Below, piece after piece: positions 33,588-44,850 of a stretch of DNA of 64,000 bases; position 1 is the first letter of the stretch, and every line of letters starts with the position of its first letter. The notes under the pieces are model-generated. The model was not told the origin of the DNA, did no database searches, and was given only the letters and a program-made list of their open reading frames with translations. The translations under genes and the position numbers were made by a program. Location of the stretch: the NCBI GenBank assembly GCA_905221605.1, contig CAJNDS010002072.1, positions 183,501-247,500 on the forward strand, written 5' to 3'. This stretch comes from Symbiodinium natans (lineage: Eukaryota; Sar; Dinophyceae; Suessiales; Symbiodiniaceae).

Positions 33588-34500
33588 GTTACACCACAGA
33601 TCTGGTCTTTTTGTGAGAGTGGAGTGCTTGAATGCGACCTGACAAACCTTTAACCCCAAACCCTAACCAGGTCACCAGGGTCGCTAAGAACCCAATACAC
33701 CCGAATGCACCCCCCGCCCCCCACTGGTTTAATGTGATGAGGCGTTGCGTGCTCTGCAATTTTCGGAAGCATGGGCTTCTTCGACCCCAAAGCCCTAAAC
33801 CCCTAGAACAGCTTTTTGTTGGTTCCAAGGTGCAAGGCTCCCCTAAACCGAAACCCTAAACAGCTAAAAACCCTAAACATCCTTAAATTAGGGTTTAGGG
33901 TTTAGGGTTTAGGGACCCTGATCCCAACCCTCCTTGATCCGGCGCGCTAGCCCAAGGATTCGTGCTCTTTGTTGGCACAACGGCAGCGGTAGCAGCGCAG
34001 AGCGGCCTCGAAGGTTTTGCAGGGGCTTTGTAGAGTATAACTAAAGTGAAAAGAGGGTTTAGGGTTTAGGGTTTAGGGTCTAGGGTTTAGGGTTTAGGGT
34101 TTATTCCTTGGCTAGCTGTTTATTCCAGGTTGTCTGTTCCACCTGCGGTAAACCGTTTAGAGGGTTAATAGTTTGTAGGGTTTGCTTGTTGGCTTCATAC
34201 GGCTTGTAGGGTGGAGATGCATCCGCGCTCTACGTTCCGCCCTATATCCTAAAAGCCGGGAAAAGAGGAGGGGGGTTGCCTGTCGGGGTGTAGGCCCTGA
34301 GGCTTCTTCTGACACAAGAGTTACGGCTCTTGCAAGTATCGGGTTTACTTTCATAAGGTTTGGGGCTCCACATGGGGGGTTTTGAGCCGTTTTGCTGTGT
34401 GGGGTTTAGGGTCTAGGGTCTAGGGTTTGGGGTTTAAGGTTGGGGTTTAGGGTTTAGGGGTTGCCTTCCCACCCTGCCTGCGCCAGCGCCATGTCTCCAC

Positions 34501-34731
34501 CTGCAGATGCCGGGTTCGAGTCAGTTTAGGGCTCGAGAAATTTGATGTGACACTAAGGTTTGTGGACTCTAAGAGGTCTCTGAAAACACCTGGAAACACC
34601 AAACTCTGTAAGTTGTCTGCAACGGTAGGCGGGATCTGGCATTCAATGTCTGCGTACGTGACTATCTGAAAAGTCCCACGTCGGGCCTCAGCCACCCCCA
34701 ACGCCAGGCCATCTTCGATAGCCACTGCACT
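34501..34731 (-). CDS. Possible internal exon, about 77 codons, unknown protein
   Basis: On the minus strand the frame follows GCGACCAG (3' splice-like) and ends at CATCTGCAG|GTGGAG, a good GT donor context. It reads V-A-I-E-D-G-L-A-L-G-V-A-E-A-R-R-G-T-F-Q.., includes an acidic/hydrophobic segment and P-P-T-V-A-D-N-L-Q-S-L-V-F-P-G-V-F-R-D-L, and has no stop. Composition is globular-protein-like. Telomeric arrays lie directly on both sides (34395-34460 and 34758-34810), so they would be intronic. I recognise no family; a chance open frame remains possible. Confidence 0.4.
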
Positions 34732-35041
34732 GGTCGCAGCCTGCCAAACAGGTTTCTTGGGTTTAGGGTTTAGGGTTTAGGGTTTAGGGTTTAGGGTTAG
34801 GCTTTAGGGTGTTAGGAGCGCATCTCTTGCCCTCTGCCATCTCCTTGCGCAGTCTCGCTTCTAACACGACGGTCTTCAGAGCCTTCGGGTTCACGGAAGG
34901 TTGAAAGGCCTACCTGAAGCCAGCAAAAGTAGTCAAGCCGAACGATGCAAACATGTGACTGTCAGTGCTTTCGTGTCCGCGAGGGGGTTCGATCAAGGGA
35001 CCCTTCCTCACAAACCCCAATCTGGACTCTCTTTACCCTTA

Positions 35042-35094
35042 GCGCTCTAAAGACGAAGCCCTTAGCATGGTCATGTCCCGGCCTCGTGACGAAT
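35042..35094 (+). CDS. Possible short exon
   Basis: After CCCTTAG the frame reads S-K-D-E-A-L-S-M-V-M-S-R-P-R-D-E-C and ends at CCGA|GTAAGA, a strong donor match. It is short, with no ATG-stop ORF and no recognisable family, so this is splice-context inference only. Confidence 0.25.
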
Positions 35095-35200
35095 GCCGAG
35101 TAAGAACACTGCGAAGCGAGACGAGCAGCAGTGGTGACTACACCCTAAACCCTTCACCTTCACCCTCCAAACCCGCAATCTAACCTCTAAACCCTTAACC

Positions 35201-35325
35201 CCTAAACCTAAACCCTAAACCCTAAACCCTGAACCCCAAACCCTAAACCCAAAACCCTTAAACCCTTAAACCCAAACCCTAAACCCTAAACCCTAAACCC
35301 GAAACCCGAAACCCGAAACCCCAAC
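35201..35325 (-). repeat. Degenerate telomeric array (CCCTAAA, CCCGAAA, CCCTTAAA)
   Basis: More than fifteen units; the right end is a block of CCCGAAA variants. Confidence 0.9.
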
Positions 35326-35437
35326 TCCAATTTGTTGAAGGACTTAGCCCGGACCGCTGCCAATTCTCCGAGCCTTTGCAGCGGCCACGCAGCGTGCCAC
35401 AAAGATCCTCCTGCAGAGATTTCGCTGCATTTTTGTT

Positions 35438-35518
35438 CCCTAAACCCTAAACCCTAAACCCTAAACCCTAAACCTAAAACCCTAAACTCTACACCCTAAA
35501 CCCTAAACCCTAAACCCT
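35438..35518 (-). repeat. Interstitial telomeric array (CCCTAAA)n
   Basis: About ten units with a few slips (CCTAAAA, CTCTACA). Confidence 0.9.
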
Positions 35519-35832
35519 GTGTAGGTGGAAAAATAAGGGAGGGTTGGGCTTAAGAGCCAACTGTAGCCCCGTCTCAGCATGCATACGGAAACAAACTAAC
35601 AAGCGTTGTTTGCTGCTCAAGAAAGCAGTATCTCTGTGTGTGGTGTGTGTGTGTGTGAGAGTGGGTGGGTGGGTGCGTGGGTGCGTGGGGCCACTGTAAA
35701 TGCCCAGAGCAGATAAACCTGGCACAAGGACCTAGCCGCGGCGGCCACACCCTAAAAATGTGTCCATGGAACTGAATGCACTGTAGAGATGCGCCTGGTC
35801 TCTGCACGATAAAGGCTTCGCAGTGTGTTCCA

Positions 35833-35915
35833 ACCCTAAACCCTAAACCCTAAACCCTAAACCCTAAACCCTAAACCCTAAACCCTAAACCCTAAACCCT
35901 AAACCCTAAACCCTA
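35833..35915 (-). repeat. Interstitial telomeric array (CCCTAAA)n
   Basis: About eleven to twelve perfect units, among the cleanest in the window. Confidence 0.93.
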
Positions 35916-35982
35916 ACACTTCCAAGCACATGTCGATCGAGCTCCAGGTCGCCTTAAATTAGAAAGCCAAACCTGGGAAGTC

Positions 35983-36151
35983 CGGATGTTCCCCCCTTAT
36001 ACTTAGTGGGGATTAGTAGTACCGCCGACTGTAATCCCAATTAAGGATTTGGCTTAACTAGGGTTTAGGGTTTAGGGTTTAGGGTTTAGGGTTTAGGGTT
36101 TAGGGTTTAGGGTTTAGGGTTTAGCTGTTAGTATAGGGGGGTTAACATCCC
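35983..36151. mobile_element. Family A MITE-like element with nested telomeric array
   Basis: CGGATGTTCCCCCCTTATAC at the left mirrors GTATAGGGGGGTTAACATCC at the right, with a palindromic core (GGGGATTAGTAGTACC / GTAATCCC). Nine TTTAGGG units (36059-36124) lie between the core and the right arm. Confidence 0.7.
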
Positions 36152-36186
36152 AACCTGATAGCCCAATTGAACGTCGCCCCGCCAAG

Positions 36187-36237
36187 ATGGCAGTCCTCTG
36201 GCGCAGATGGGTCGTCATCACCTGGCTTGGTGCAACG
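36187..36237 (+). CDS. Possible first exon with hydrophobic N-terminus
   Basis: ATG in the context AAGATGG opens a 17-codon frame, M-A-V-L-W-R-R-W-V-V-I-T-W-L-G-A-T, that stops exactly at ACG|GTAAGC, a strong donor match. Basic then hydrophobic residues would suit the start of a signal peptide or anchor. A telomeric array begins 13 bases inside the putative intron. Very short, so evidence is weak; no downstream partner exon was identified. Confidence 0.28.
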
Positions 36238-36676
36238 GTAAGCACTGGCTTTAGGGTTTAGGGTTTAGGGTTCAGGGTTTAGGGTTTCGGGCTTTGGGGT
36301 TTAGGGTTTCGGGCTTTGGGACGTTGGGCGCAGGTCCTTGGATTAACGGCTTTCTGCCACTGACGAAAGGCAGGATTTGGGAATCCGTCATGAACGCCGA
36401 CGATCTACTGATAATTCCCAAATACCCAGGCTCCGACAGCCCCCAAAACCCTGAAAACCTAAAACCCTAGATACCCCTACACCTCCCCCCCCCCAAAAAA
36501 AAAAACACACAAAGTTTAACTAATACATCAACAAGCCGATTAAGCTCAAACCCGGAACTTGAAACCATGAGCCCCACCCCACGGCGGGCGTAGTTAGGCT
36601 TTTGGACCAGCAGTTCAGTCTTGGGGTCCCAAATCGCTCGTTTTAGGGGAGCTTGGCGGCAGCCACCACTCTGCCC

Positions 36677-36785
36677 CTAAGGGTCCATGTACCTCATTAC
36701 TGTATACTCAAGCCCCAAAGTCCCTAGACGGGAAGCTGAGTACGTTAAGGCCCAAGTATTCCCTTTTTAGGTACATGGACCCTAA
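36677..36785. mobile_element. Family B MITE-like element, most complete copy
   Basis: CTAAGGGTCCATGTACCT at the left and AGGTACATGGACCCTA at the right form a perfect inverted repeat of about 16 bp. The internal arms TACTCAAGCCCCAAAGTCCC and GGCCCAAGTATTCCC are shared with other copies. The right terminus runs straight into CCCTAAACCC telomere-like repeats. Confidence 0.75.
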
Positions 36786-36819
36786 ACCCCGCACCACCAA
36801 CCACAAGCCCCAAACCCCA

Positions 36820-36935
36820 AATCCTAACCCCTAAACCCTATACCCTAAACCCTATATACCCTAAACCCTATACCCTATACCCTAAACCCTATACCCTAAA
36901 CCCTATACCCTAAACCATAAACCCTTAGACCCTTA
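36820..36935 (-). repeat. Telomeric array with CCCTATA variants
   Basis: Alternating CCCTAAA and CCCTATA units give a dimeric CCCTATACCCTAAA pattern, a locally homogenised variant. Confidence 0.88.
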
Positions 36936-37107
36936 GGGTGCTCTTCAAGACCTCAGAGAGGCCTGGGCGTGCAGGAGAGCAAGTCACAGGTGCTGCAAGC
37001 TTGCCAAACGAAATTCCCGAAAGGAAACAGCAAAGGCACATACTCATCATACTAACAGGGTTGAGGGTTTAGAGTTTAGGGTTTAGGGTGTACTTCTACT
37101 CACATCT

Positions 37108-37200
37108 CCTGAATAGGGATTATAGTACTCCCCCCCCCCCCCCCCCCCCCCCCCCATTGTAATCCCGATTAAGTTCTGTTAGCATAAGGGGGAACATCCC
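37108..37200. mobile_element. Family A MITE-like element lacking its left arm
   Basis: CTGAATAGGGATTATAGTAC, a 26-base C run (37130-37155), then TGTAATCCCGATTAAG and GTTAGCATAAGGGGGAACAT. Where the left arm should be there is a short TTTAGGG array (37063-37088). Confidence 0.6.
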
Positions 37201-38215
37201 AATGCCGACGCTTGCAGCACGCCTCGACTCGAACCTCTAAACTACCTCGAAAGTCCGAAGAGTTGCCCCAACCCTTACCCCTAAACCCTGAGCCCTGAAC
37301 CCCTGAACCCTGATCCCTGAACCAAACCCGAAACCCAGCTGATGTGCAGCCCACCTCGGATGGGGCCCTTTCGCTGGGATACTGTCTCAGACGAAATACC
37401 TTTGGGCCAGAGCGCAGCTTAATGAGGGATCGGGGTTTAGGGTTTAGGGTTTAGGGTTTCGGGTTTACTTGGGATGAATAGGGCTAATTGCCTGGGATAC
37501 TTCTAGTAGGGATCCTTTCTAGTACACGGGTACTAGAGGAGAAGAAGTATACCTTAAGGAATTGCAGGTGGGGGTTGCAGGGGGATCAGTCATAAGTGCT
37601 GGGCTAGGGTGGAGGGTTTAGGGTTTAGGGTTTAGGGTTTAGGGGAAGCTCTGCTAGCAGAGCCTTCGGAAACTCCATCTCGTTGGCTTCGTTGCAAATC
37701 AACTACTTCTAAACATGGGGGAACATGTTTTTCCGGCTACTAAGTGAGGGAAAATATGTTCGAACAAATCCTGTCGTTTTGAGGTGGCCAAGAGGTTCTT
37801 CCTCCCGCCTTGGCAGTCCCCCAACCCGAACAAAACAAACAATTAAAACGTTGTTGAAGGCTATTTGCGCAAATTTCATTTTGCTAGTCGGGCACGTGTA
37901 TAGGTTCCCTAAACCCTAAACCCTAAACCCTAAGTTGTAGCAAATTTCAGGGCCCCATGATCATCACGCTCAGCTACTATTTGTTGAAGAACCCCGGCGA
38001 AAAAAAAAAACTACACTACCCTTAACAAGGAGAAATATCTTTGTGTTTTTCGGGGGTTCTTAAGCCCCAGAACCCTAAACCCTAAACCCTAAACCCTAAA
38101 CCCTAAACACTCTCTTTCATATATATATATATATGTATGTATATATATATATACATATATATATATGTATGCTTTCGTATTTATTTATATTTTTGTATTA
38201 AAACCTTAATGAATC

Positions 38216-38400
38216 CGTCGGCGAGGCCCAAATTTGGCCCCCCCAACCTTCATGGATTCGTCGGCAAGGCCCAAATTTTGAGCCTTGCCGACGAATTCGT
38301 CGGCAAGGCCAAGTTGGGTCTTAAATGCGTCGGCAAGGCCCAATTTGAGCTAAACCTTAACGAAATTCGTCGGCAAGGCCCAAAATGCGCCTTGCCGACG
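38216..38400. repeat. Cluster of CGTCGGCAAGGCC motifs in both orientations
   Basis: Direct copies at 38216, 38259, 38298, 38328 and 38368 and inverted copies (GGCCTTGCCGACG-type) at 38282 and 38389, spaced 30-43 bp. The inverted pairs give hairpin-forming palindromes such as GCCTTGCCGACGAATTCGTC. The plus-strand frame is open and reads a repeated V-G-K-A-Q/K motif (ORF 38137-38484), but coding is not required to explain it. Confidence 0.75.
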
Positions 38401-39840
38401 AATATCCGAAAAATGAAAGTGAAATATTTTCTTAATGCTATGGGACTCTTCGGGCGGGTGGGTATTTTTCCAACGCTCGAGTAATTGCTTGACTAGTGAA
38501 TGCTTGGAAGTGAGATGCTAAAACCCTAAACCCTAAACCCTAAACCCCTAAGCAACTAGTAGTCAGGGCACTCACCACCGGGCCCTCTTTGACCGCTTCC
38601 TCAGTGCAGGGGAACTGCCAGACACCCAACTCCGAGCCCACGAGGTTGAGGAATTTCTTCGTAGAGGTTTAGGGTTGAGGGTTCATAGGGTTTAGGGTTT
38701 AGGGTGTAGGGTTCATGGGGTTTAGGGTTTAGGGGTTTAAGGTTTCGGGTCAAAGCCTCTAAGGCGTGATCCCGAACCAAGCACGGCAGCGCCGAGACCC
38801 AAATCTAAACTCGGGGTCGAGACTGCAGCAAAGTTGTCCGACAACCTTGCTTATGCTCTGTTGAGAGTCCCTGAGTCATGATGTCCCTTAGAATGACTCC
38901 TGACTTCTCCGCAAGAGTCCCTCTTGAAACGGCCGGCCATTGGGACCCTATAGTTGAGAAGAGCTCCTACGGATACACCCGAGATTCTCAGAGCCGAAGG
39001 CCTCTTGAAATGAAGGAGCTTCAAAGGCTCAACTCAAGGACTACTTCGTTTCGTTCACTTTCAATTCCGCAGGCTCTCAAATACAGGGAGGTGCCCCTGC
39101 TTGGGGGGGGGGGGGGGCACAAAAGGCTAACCCTAAACCCTAAACCCCAAACCCTAAACCCTAACCCTAAGCCGCGGCTAAGGCTCAAGGAAAGAAGCAA
39201 CAAAAACTCAAGCCTCGCCCAGAAGCTGTACCGTAAGCCTGGAATCCTGCAAGCAAGTTCTAGGGATCGAAGGTTGCTCACGTTTTTCTGGGCTCTGGCC
39301 CCGTTAGCCCTAAACCCAAAACCCTAAACCCTAATCCCTAAAACCCTAATCTGGTTCGCACCATTGAATGGTCATGTACATCTCAAGGACCAAGGGCAGC
39401 CGCGCGCTTGGCCGCTTCCTCCTTCTTGCGCTTGGGCTTTACGAAACCTGCTTGGGCCGCATTCAGAGTGCGGTTTAGGGTTTAGGGTGTAGGGTTTAGG
39501 GTTTAGCGTTTAGGGGTTTAGGGTGTTTTGACATGCCGGCTGCAGGGAATGGACATTACTAATTCATGGCCGGGGGTTCATGACCACGTACGGCTTTTGA
39601 AAGCAGCCATGCCTACATGATGTAGTCTTGAATGGTATGCGGATTTTGAGTGCAAGTTCTGGCCACGGGCACAGGATTCAACTTTGGCCTCAAAACCGGA
39701 AGACTTTTGCACATTTCGGTTCGCACTCTAATGGGTTGGTGCTGCTTTGACGGTCATTGCACGCACTGTGCACGGTGCACACAATATGCACAATCCCTAG
39801 AACCCAAACCCCCCTAAACTCCAAAAAACCCAAAACCCTA

Positions 39841-39866
39841 CCCCCCCCCCAAAAAAAAAAAAAAAA
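39841..39866. repeat. C-tract joined to A-tract
   Basis: About 11 C then about 16 A, followed by A/T-rich sequence with ATAATAATAAT. It may resemble a retroposon tail, but no body is recognisable upstream, only telomere-like CCCAAAACCC. Confidence 0.85.
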
Positions 39867-39966
39867 ATAAAAATAAATGAAATACTAAAATTTAATAATA
39901 ATGATTGATAAAAAATATTTAAAAAAAAGAGATAATAATAATAATCGGCCTCCACTTCCTACGAAG

Positions 39967-40062
39967 ATGTCGATGTCGCGGGCGGTCCAGGTGCTGATGT
40001 CGGAGGGCCATGGCAAGCTGCTCGCCTCCACGCCGGGATACTTCCGCCTGCTGCGAAGTTGA
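39967..40062 (+). CDS. Possible exon or short ORF, 31 codons
   Basis: ATG TCG ATG TCG CGG opens a frame reading M-S-M-S-R-A-V-Q-V-L-M-S-E-G-H-G-K-L-L-A and ending ..Y-F-R-L-L-R-S-stop, with G/C-rich third positions unlike the A/T-rich sequence before it. A telomeric array starts about 10 bases after the stop. It may be an exon read through a boundary (CGAA|GTTGAG). No family recognised. Confidence 0.3.
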   Translation: MSMSRAVQVLMSEGHGKLLASTPGYFRLLRS

Positions 40063-40220
40063 GTGGGATCAGGGTTTAGGGTTTAGGGTTTAGGGTTTAG
40101 GGTTTAGCGTTTAGGGTTTAGGGTTTAGCGTTTAGGGTTTGGGGTTTCAGTCTGAAACCTCTCACCCAGGAACCCCTGGGAGGGATCCCAACAAGTAGGA
40201 CCCGATAGGAGGCTAGGCAG

Positions 40221-40312
40221 CTCAGTAAGCATAGTAAAATAAGGGCACCCCTGTTTGGGTTGGCTACTTAAAAGTTATAAGGGAACCCAGAACACAACAA
40301 GGGTAAAGGGTT
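40221..40312. mobile_element. Family F element (copy 2)
   Basis: TAAGGGCACCCCTGTTTGGG, TTGGCTACTT, GGGAACCCAGAACA and GGGTAAAGGG match the copies at 720 and 48826. Confidence 0.55.
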
Positions 40313-40813
40313 TCTACTTTTCGGATCCTCCCACAGGGGTCTGGGCAGAGAGCATGAAGGAAACTCCGAAGTTGACTTGCAACTCAGGGTTTAGGGTTTG
40401 TAGGGTTGTGGGGTTTACTTAGGGTTAACGGTAAACAGTTCAAGCCTCAGAAACTGGGGATTCCAGAGTTCTGTTTTGGGTTTCTGACAAAGCTTGCATG
40501 GTGCAGCCGAGCTGCAGCACCTCGCCCGTCGCCTCGTGCGATAGGTATGGTGCCTGGTCCACTTTGGCAGCACGGCTCTCCATCCGCAAGGCGGTGTTGA
40601 GGTGAGCGGGAGCAGTCGCTGATCTACGATGGCAAAGCCCTATACTTCCAGTTGCTCGCTTCTGCTTTTGGGAACCCTAAACCCTAAACTCAAAACCCTA
40701 AACCCTGAACCCTGAACCCTGAACTATTTGAGGTTTTGGGGGGAAGTGCCCACTCACAAGCCGACTCGTCGCTACTTGGGCCAAGGATGCCAAATCCTGG
40801 GGCAAATACATGG

Positions 40814-40986
40814 TAATCTTTGGAATAAAAGGAAGTGTCATACCCCAACAAGGCTAATGAAAGGTGACTAGTTACCTACTCTACTACTATCAATTTGCTT
40901 AAGGACACCCTTTCGACCCAAAAGCACAGACAGATGATCCCCATATTTGCCCTTAGGGGGCTCTTAAGCAAACAGTAGAAAGCACC
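40814..40986. mobile_element. Family G element (copy 1)
   Basis: GGAATAAAAGGAAGTGTCAT, ACCCCAACAAGG, AAGGTGACTAGTTACC and TACTCTACTACTA match 43436-43535. The right half has TTGCTTAAGGACACCC mirrored by GGGGGCTCTTAAGCAA. No ORF. Confidence 0.5.
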
Positions 40987-41122
40987 ACCCTAAACCCTAA
41001 ACCCTAAACCCTAAACCCTAAACCCTAAACCCTAAACCCTAACCCCTAAACCCTAAATCCTAAATCCTAAACCCTAAACCCTAACCCTAAAGCTTAAAGC
41101 CTAAAGCCTAAAGCCTAAACGG
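40986..41122 (-). repeat. Long degenerate telomeric array
   Basis: About nine CCCTAAA units, then CCTAAAT and finally CCTAAAG variants in successive blocks. Confidence 0.92.
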
Positions 41123-41475
41123 TACCATCTTTTGAGCCCGCGCATAGATCTCGAACGCAAGCTTGAGCCAGCGAGCTCCGTGGGGAACGGCTCAGGGTAC
41201 CCCAACCCTTTTGGACTTTCGGGTTCAGGGTTTAGGGTTTAGGGTTTAGGGTTCAGGGTTTGTAGGGTTTAAGGTTTGCAGGGTTTTGGGGTTTGAGGTT
41301 TAGGCTTTGCAGGGTTTGGGGTTTGCAGGGTTTAGGACTTGTGATTAGGGTTTAGGATGTGTAGGGTTTAGGGTTTCGGGTTCAGGCTCTCTAGGGTTTA
41401 TAGGTCTTCGAACAGGGATTGCACCATCGGGTTCGGGCCGACCGATTGTGCTTTATCTTCTGGGCACATGCGAGA

Positions 41476-41496
41476 GTTTAGGGTTTAGTTTAGGGT

Positions 41497-41584
<88 letters not shown>

Positions 41585-41610
41585 GGTTTAGGGTTTAGGG
41601 TTTAGGGTTG
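41476..41610 (+). repeat. Telomeric array dominated by GGGTTGA variant
   Basis: About fourteen contiguous GGGTTGA units bounded on both sides by TTTAGGG. A second GGGTTGA block is at 58466-58533. Confidence 0.93.
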
Positions 41611-41978
41611 CGGGACAAAGCCGCTTCGGGAAGAAGCGTGGAGTAAGGCATCGGCGCAGCTTCTCCCAGGAGTCAGCTGCCTCGGCCTGTGCCTCGGGTT
41701 GAAGTTGAAACATGCCGGCGCTTATCGTAGGGTTTAGGGTTTAGGGTTTAGGGTTATTTATTAAGGGGCCATGAGGGGATACTAATGTGTAATTGTTCTG
41801 ACCCCTATATTGCCCCTCTCACAAGAATATTCTTCATACCCTAAACCCTATAGTAGAAGACAAAAAATTGGAAACTCAATAGCCTCAATCCCTAAGAGTA
41901 AAGTATAGCGAAGCCCAGCACTATTTGTCCTTAAAAGGGTTTCCAAGTTTTTGGGGTTTACCGTATCCCTACCCAAAG

Positions 41979-42090
41979 GCTCCTATGTAGTACATGTTTC
42001 GGGTAGTATACTAGAATCCCCTTTAACTAACCCGAAACCCTAAACCCTAAACCCTAAACCCTAGATCCAAAAAGGAACTCAATTAGAGCC
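41979..42090. mobile_element. Family H MITE-like element with nested telomeric array
   Basis: GGCTCCTATGTAGTAC at the left mirrors GGAACTCAATTAGAGCC at the right; AGTATACTAG lies in the centre. About four CCCTAAA units (42035-42064) sit in the right half. The copy at 46611-46690 lacks the array. A right-half relative is at 25470-25515. Confidence 0.6.
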
Positions 42091-42262
42091 TTCAGGTAAA
42101 GTAGGCAGATTGTCCTTTCAGGCCTGTATCCTGAATTCTACATGCACCCTGGAACAACAACAGCGGAACATCCCATCAACACCTGAACTTTCCACCCCCA
42201 AACCGTAAATCCTCTCGGAATTCCGACAGTTCTCGGAGGGGGGAGGGTTGGATTTTTTGTTC

Positions 42263-42372
42263 GATTTGGGGTATTTTCGAATTTAGGTGTCCCTTATTGG
42301 GGTCCTTATTCTAAGGGAATCCTGCTATTTGGGGGTCTACTAGGCACCCCCCGATTTTCGTAAACCCCCATT
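42263..42372. mobile_element. Family E MITE-like element
   Basis: TTGGGGTATTTTCGAATTTAG..CCTTATTGGGGTCCTTAT, AAGGGAATCCTGCTATTTGG and CACCCCCCGATTTTCG align with 23453-23577. Confidence 0.6.
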
Positions 42373-43435
42373 TAGAGCTTAGGGCCAACCCCCCAGGCCT
42401 TGGGGACTGAAGTTAAGGCTGAAGCTGAAGGGAATTTTCGGCTTTCTTCAGTTTTTCTGAGGCCTCAGGCGCCCCGATTGTTGACACCGGAGTTTGAGTT
42501 TTATGGCGTTTACCTATTTCTGTGAGCCTGATGGTTGAAAGCCTCACTCATTCCATAAGACACGAAATAAACTACGAGAGCCGTGCCTCATGGAAAAGGC
42601 TGGACTGCGTAGACCACTGGTGCCAGCTCTCTTCGATCTGGTCCTCGCGCTCACATGCAAGCAGCCGCGCATGGGGCAGGGCTGTGCATCATGTTCACAG
42701 CTTTGGGTGAGTGCAGCAGACACTTGCCAAATGAAGTTTCCCTTCCCAGCGCAAAGTGCAATGAATGTGACATAGCTTAGCATAGAACAGCATATATGCA
42801 CACGTGTGGCTACCTGTCCTCCCAAAACGCCACGCGCCGGGACAACGAAGACGTCAAAGTCCTGCGAGTTAGGACGCCCAGCTTGTTATAACTGCTAAGG
42901 AGCAGATAAAAGCAAAGATATCGATATATGTGCGAAACAAAGATGTACATCTGTCTCTCCTTCTCTCTCTCTTTGTCTATGTGTATGAGATATACATATA
43001 GTTATTGGTTCATATTTAGATTTATGGGTACAGATATAAGTAGAAAGAACCTTTGCATATCAGGCGTCCTTAGATCCGGCGCGAGGACCAGCTCTTCTGC
43101 CTGACAGGAACCGCAGGTCTGGTTCTGAGTTTGTCGCTTTCCTAGCCCACCCTGCCTGTGCAAGCAGCTCCTGCTTCTGCTCCACAACACCTGTCTTGAA
43201 GGCCTGTCGTGGGCATAGCAGACGAACGACTCCAGCACCCGCGCAAGGAGGAGGTTGGGGATCAGGGTTTAGGGTTTAGGGTTTAGGGCTTAGGGTTTAG
43301 GGTTTAGGGTTTAGGGTTCAGGTTTCAAGGTTCAGGGTTCAGGGTTTAGGGTTACAAGTGTGAGGATCTCATGTCAGCATAGGTCAAAAGCCCCAGACAC
43401 ATGGATGTCTTGCCCATGTTAGCTCTCCAGTATCC

Positions 43436-43535
43436 TAGTCTAGTGGAAATAAAGGTCAACCTTTGGAAGTATAGAGGGATTCTGATACCCCAAAAAAAGG
43501 GTTAAAAAAGGTTACCCACTCTACTACTAAGTGGA
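43436..43535. mobile_element. Family G element (copy 2)
   Basis: See 40814-40986; this copy is followed at once by a CCCTAAA array of about seven units (43536-43588). Confidence 0.5.
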
Positions 43536-44656
43536 ACCCTAAACCCTAAACCCTAAACCCTAAACCCTAAACCCTAAACCCTAAACCCCAGGAGCCTCCA
43601 GAATGACTGCCAGATCTGTATCAGATCTGGCGATTCGGAGAAGGCCCGTGCGCGGGTGCCTTGGACGAGTTGGGATTGTGGTCTCCCTGCCTTCAGCTGA
43701 ACAGGGTTTAGGGCTTAGGGGGTTTAGGGTTTAGGGTTAAGGGTTTAGGGGTTAGGGTCACATGTTTCGCAGCATCATGGTGGGCCTTTGTGAACATTGC
43801 GCCGGCTGCAAGTATACATTACCCGCCATGAACTGCGCCGCAAAAACCCTTGGGCCGCACTTTCCACACAAGTCGTGATGCTGGTCTGCCTGGCATGCGA
43901 AGTGAGTACGGCAGGCCATCTTGCGGCAAGTCTACTGATCTGAGACTGCATAGCTTTTCATTTATACGGTCAAAATTCTGTACCTCAGTCAAAGGCACAC
44001 TCATGAAAAGATCCCAAGCCACAAGCCGCAAGCCCCGCGCGCGTGACACATGCTGATGCAGGAGGAACCACGGCTTGTGGCTCTTTCTCTCGCTGCCTCC
44101 GGCTCCCTCTCCGTCTGTCTGTCTCTTCCTTTATTTCTTTCTTTCTTTGGGGCTTGGGGGTGACCCCCCTCACTCTAGGCGCGCCCCGGCGTTGTTGTGG
44201 AGGACTGAGTGCAAGCTCTGGTGTCTAAGACACACGGCACTCTCTCTCTGTCGCGCTCGCTCTCTCTCTCTCTCTCTGTTTCTGTCTCTCTTTCTCATTC
44301 CTTCCCTCCATCCCTCTCCTACAACGTACCTAAACCTCAGCCACCGTTCAGTTTCTGCAAAACGCCCTGGGCGTCTGGCGGCCATCCGCATGGATAGTCT
44401 TTGGACCGTTCAGCGAAGGAACAAACTGCCTCCTCTGCCTCGCTGGGTTTCAGCTAGAAGGTGGTTTAGGGTTTAGGGTTTAGGGCTAGGGTTTAGGGTT
44501 AGGGACTAGCCTCAGCACTTCCCGCAACTGCGTGCATTGCTGGATGTGTGGAATACTGGCTCTATGCATCAGGAGCCCTGCAAAGAATTTGTTTCGGAGT
44601 TCAGGGCTGCACCAGAGGTACTGCCTGAGGCATACATACAAGCTTGGATCCATTCC

Positions 44657-44850
44657 CTAAGGGTCCATGCACCCCTCTCTCTCTCTCTCTCGCAGACTCG
44701 GGAATCCGTACCTCATTATTGTGTACCTGGCCTTTTTCGCAAGTACGTACTTTAAGCCCCAAGTATTGCCTATGGTACATGGACCCTAAACCCTAAACCC
44801 TAAACCAGTCTGGTTTAGGGTACGTAAACCCTTTGTACATGGACCCTTAG
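44657..44850. mobile_element. Family B MITE-like element with two insertions
   Basis: The left end CTAAGGGTCCATGCACC is separated from GTACCTCATTATTGTGTAC by a CT-repeat insert (44674-44709). At the right end, GTACATGGACCCT occurs twice (44775-44787 and 44835-44847), with CCCTAAA and TTTAGGG units of both orientations between them. Confidence 0.7.

Noticed and set aside
38137-38215. Tyr/Ile-rich start of a 115-codon ORF
   Set aside because: It translates a TATATA microsatellite; only the later motif cluster is of interest, and as DNA.
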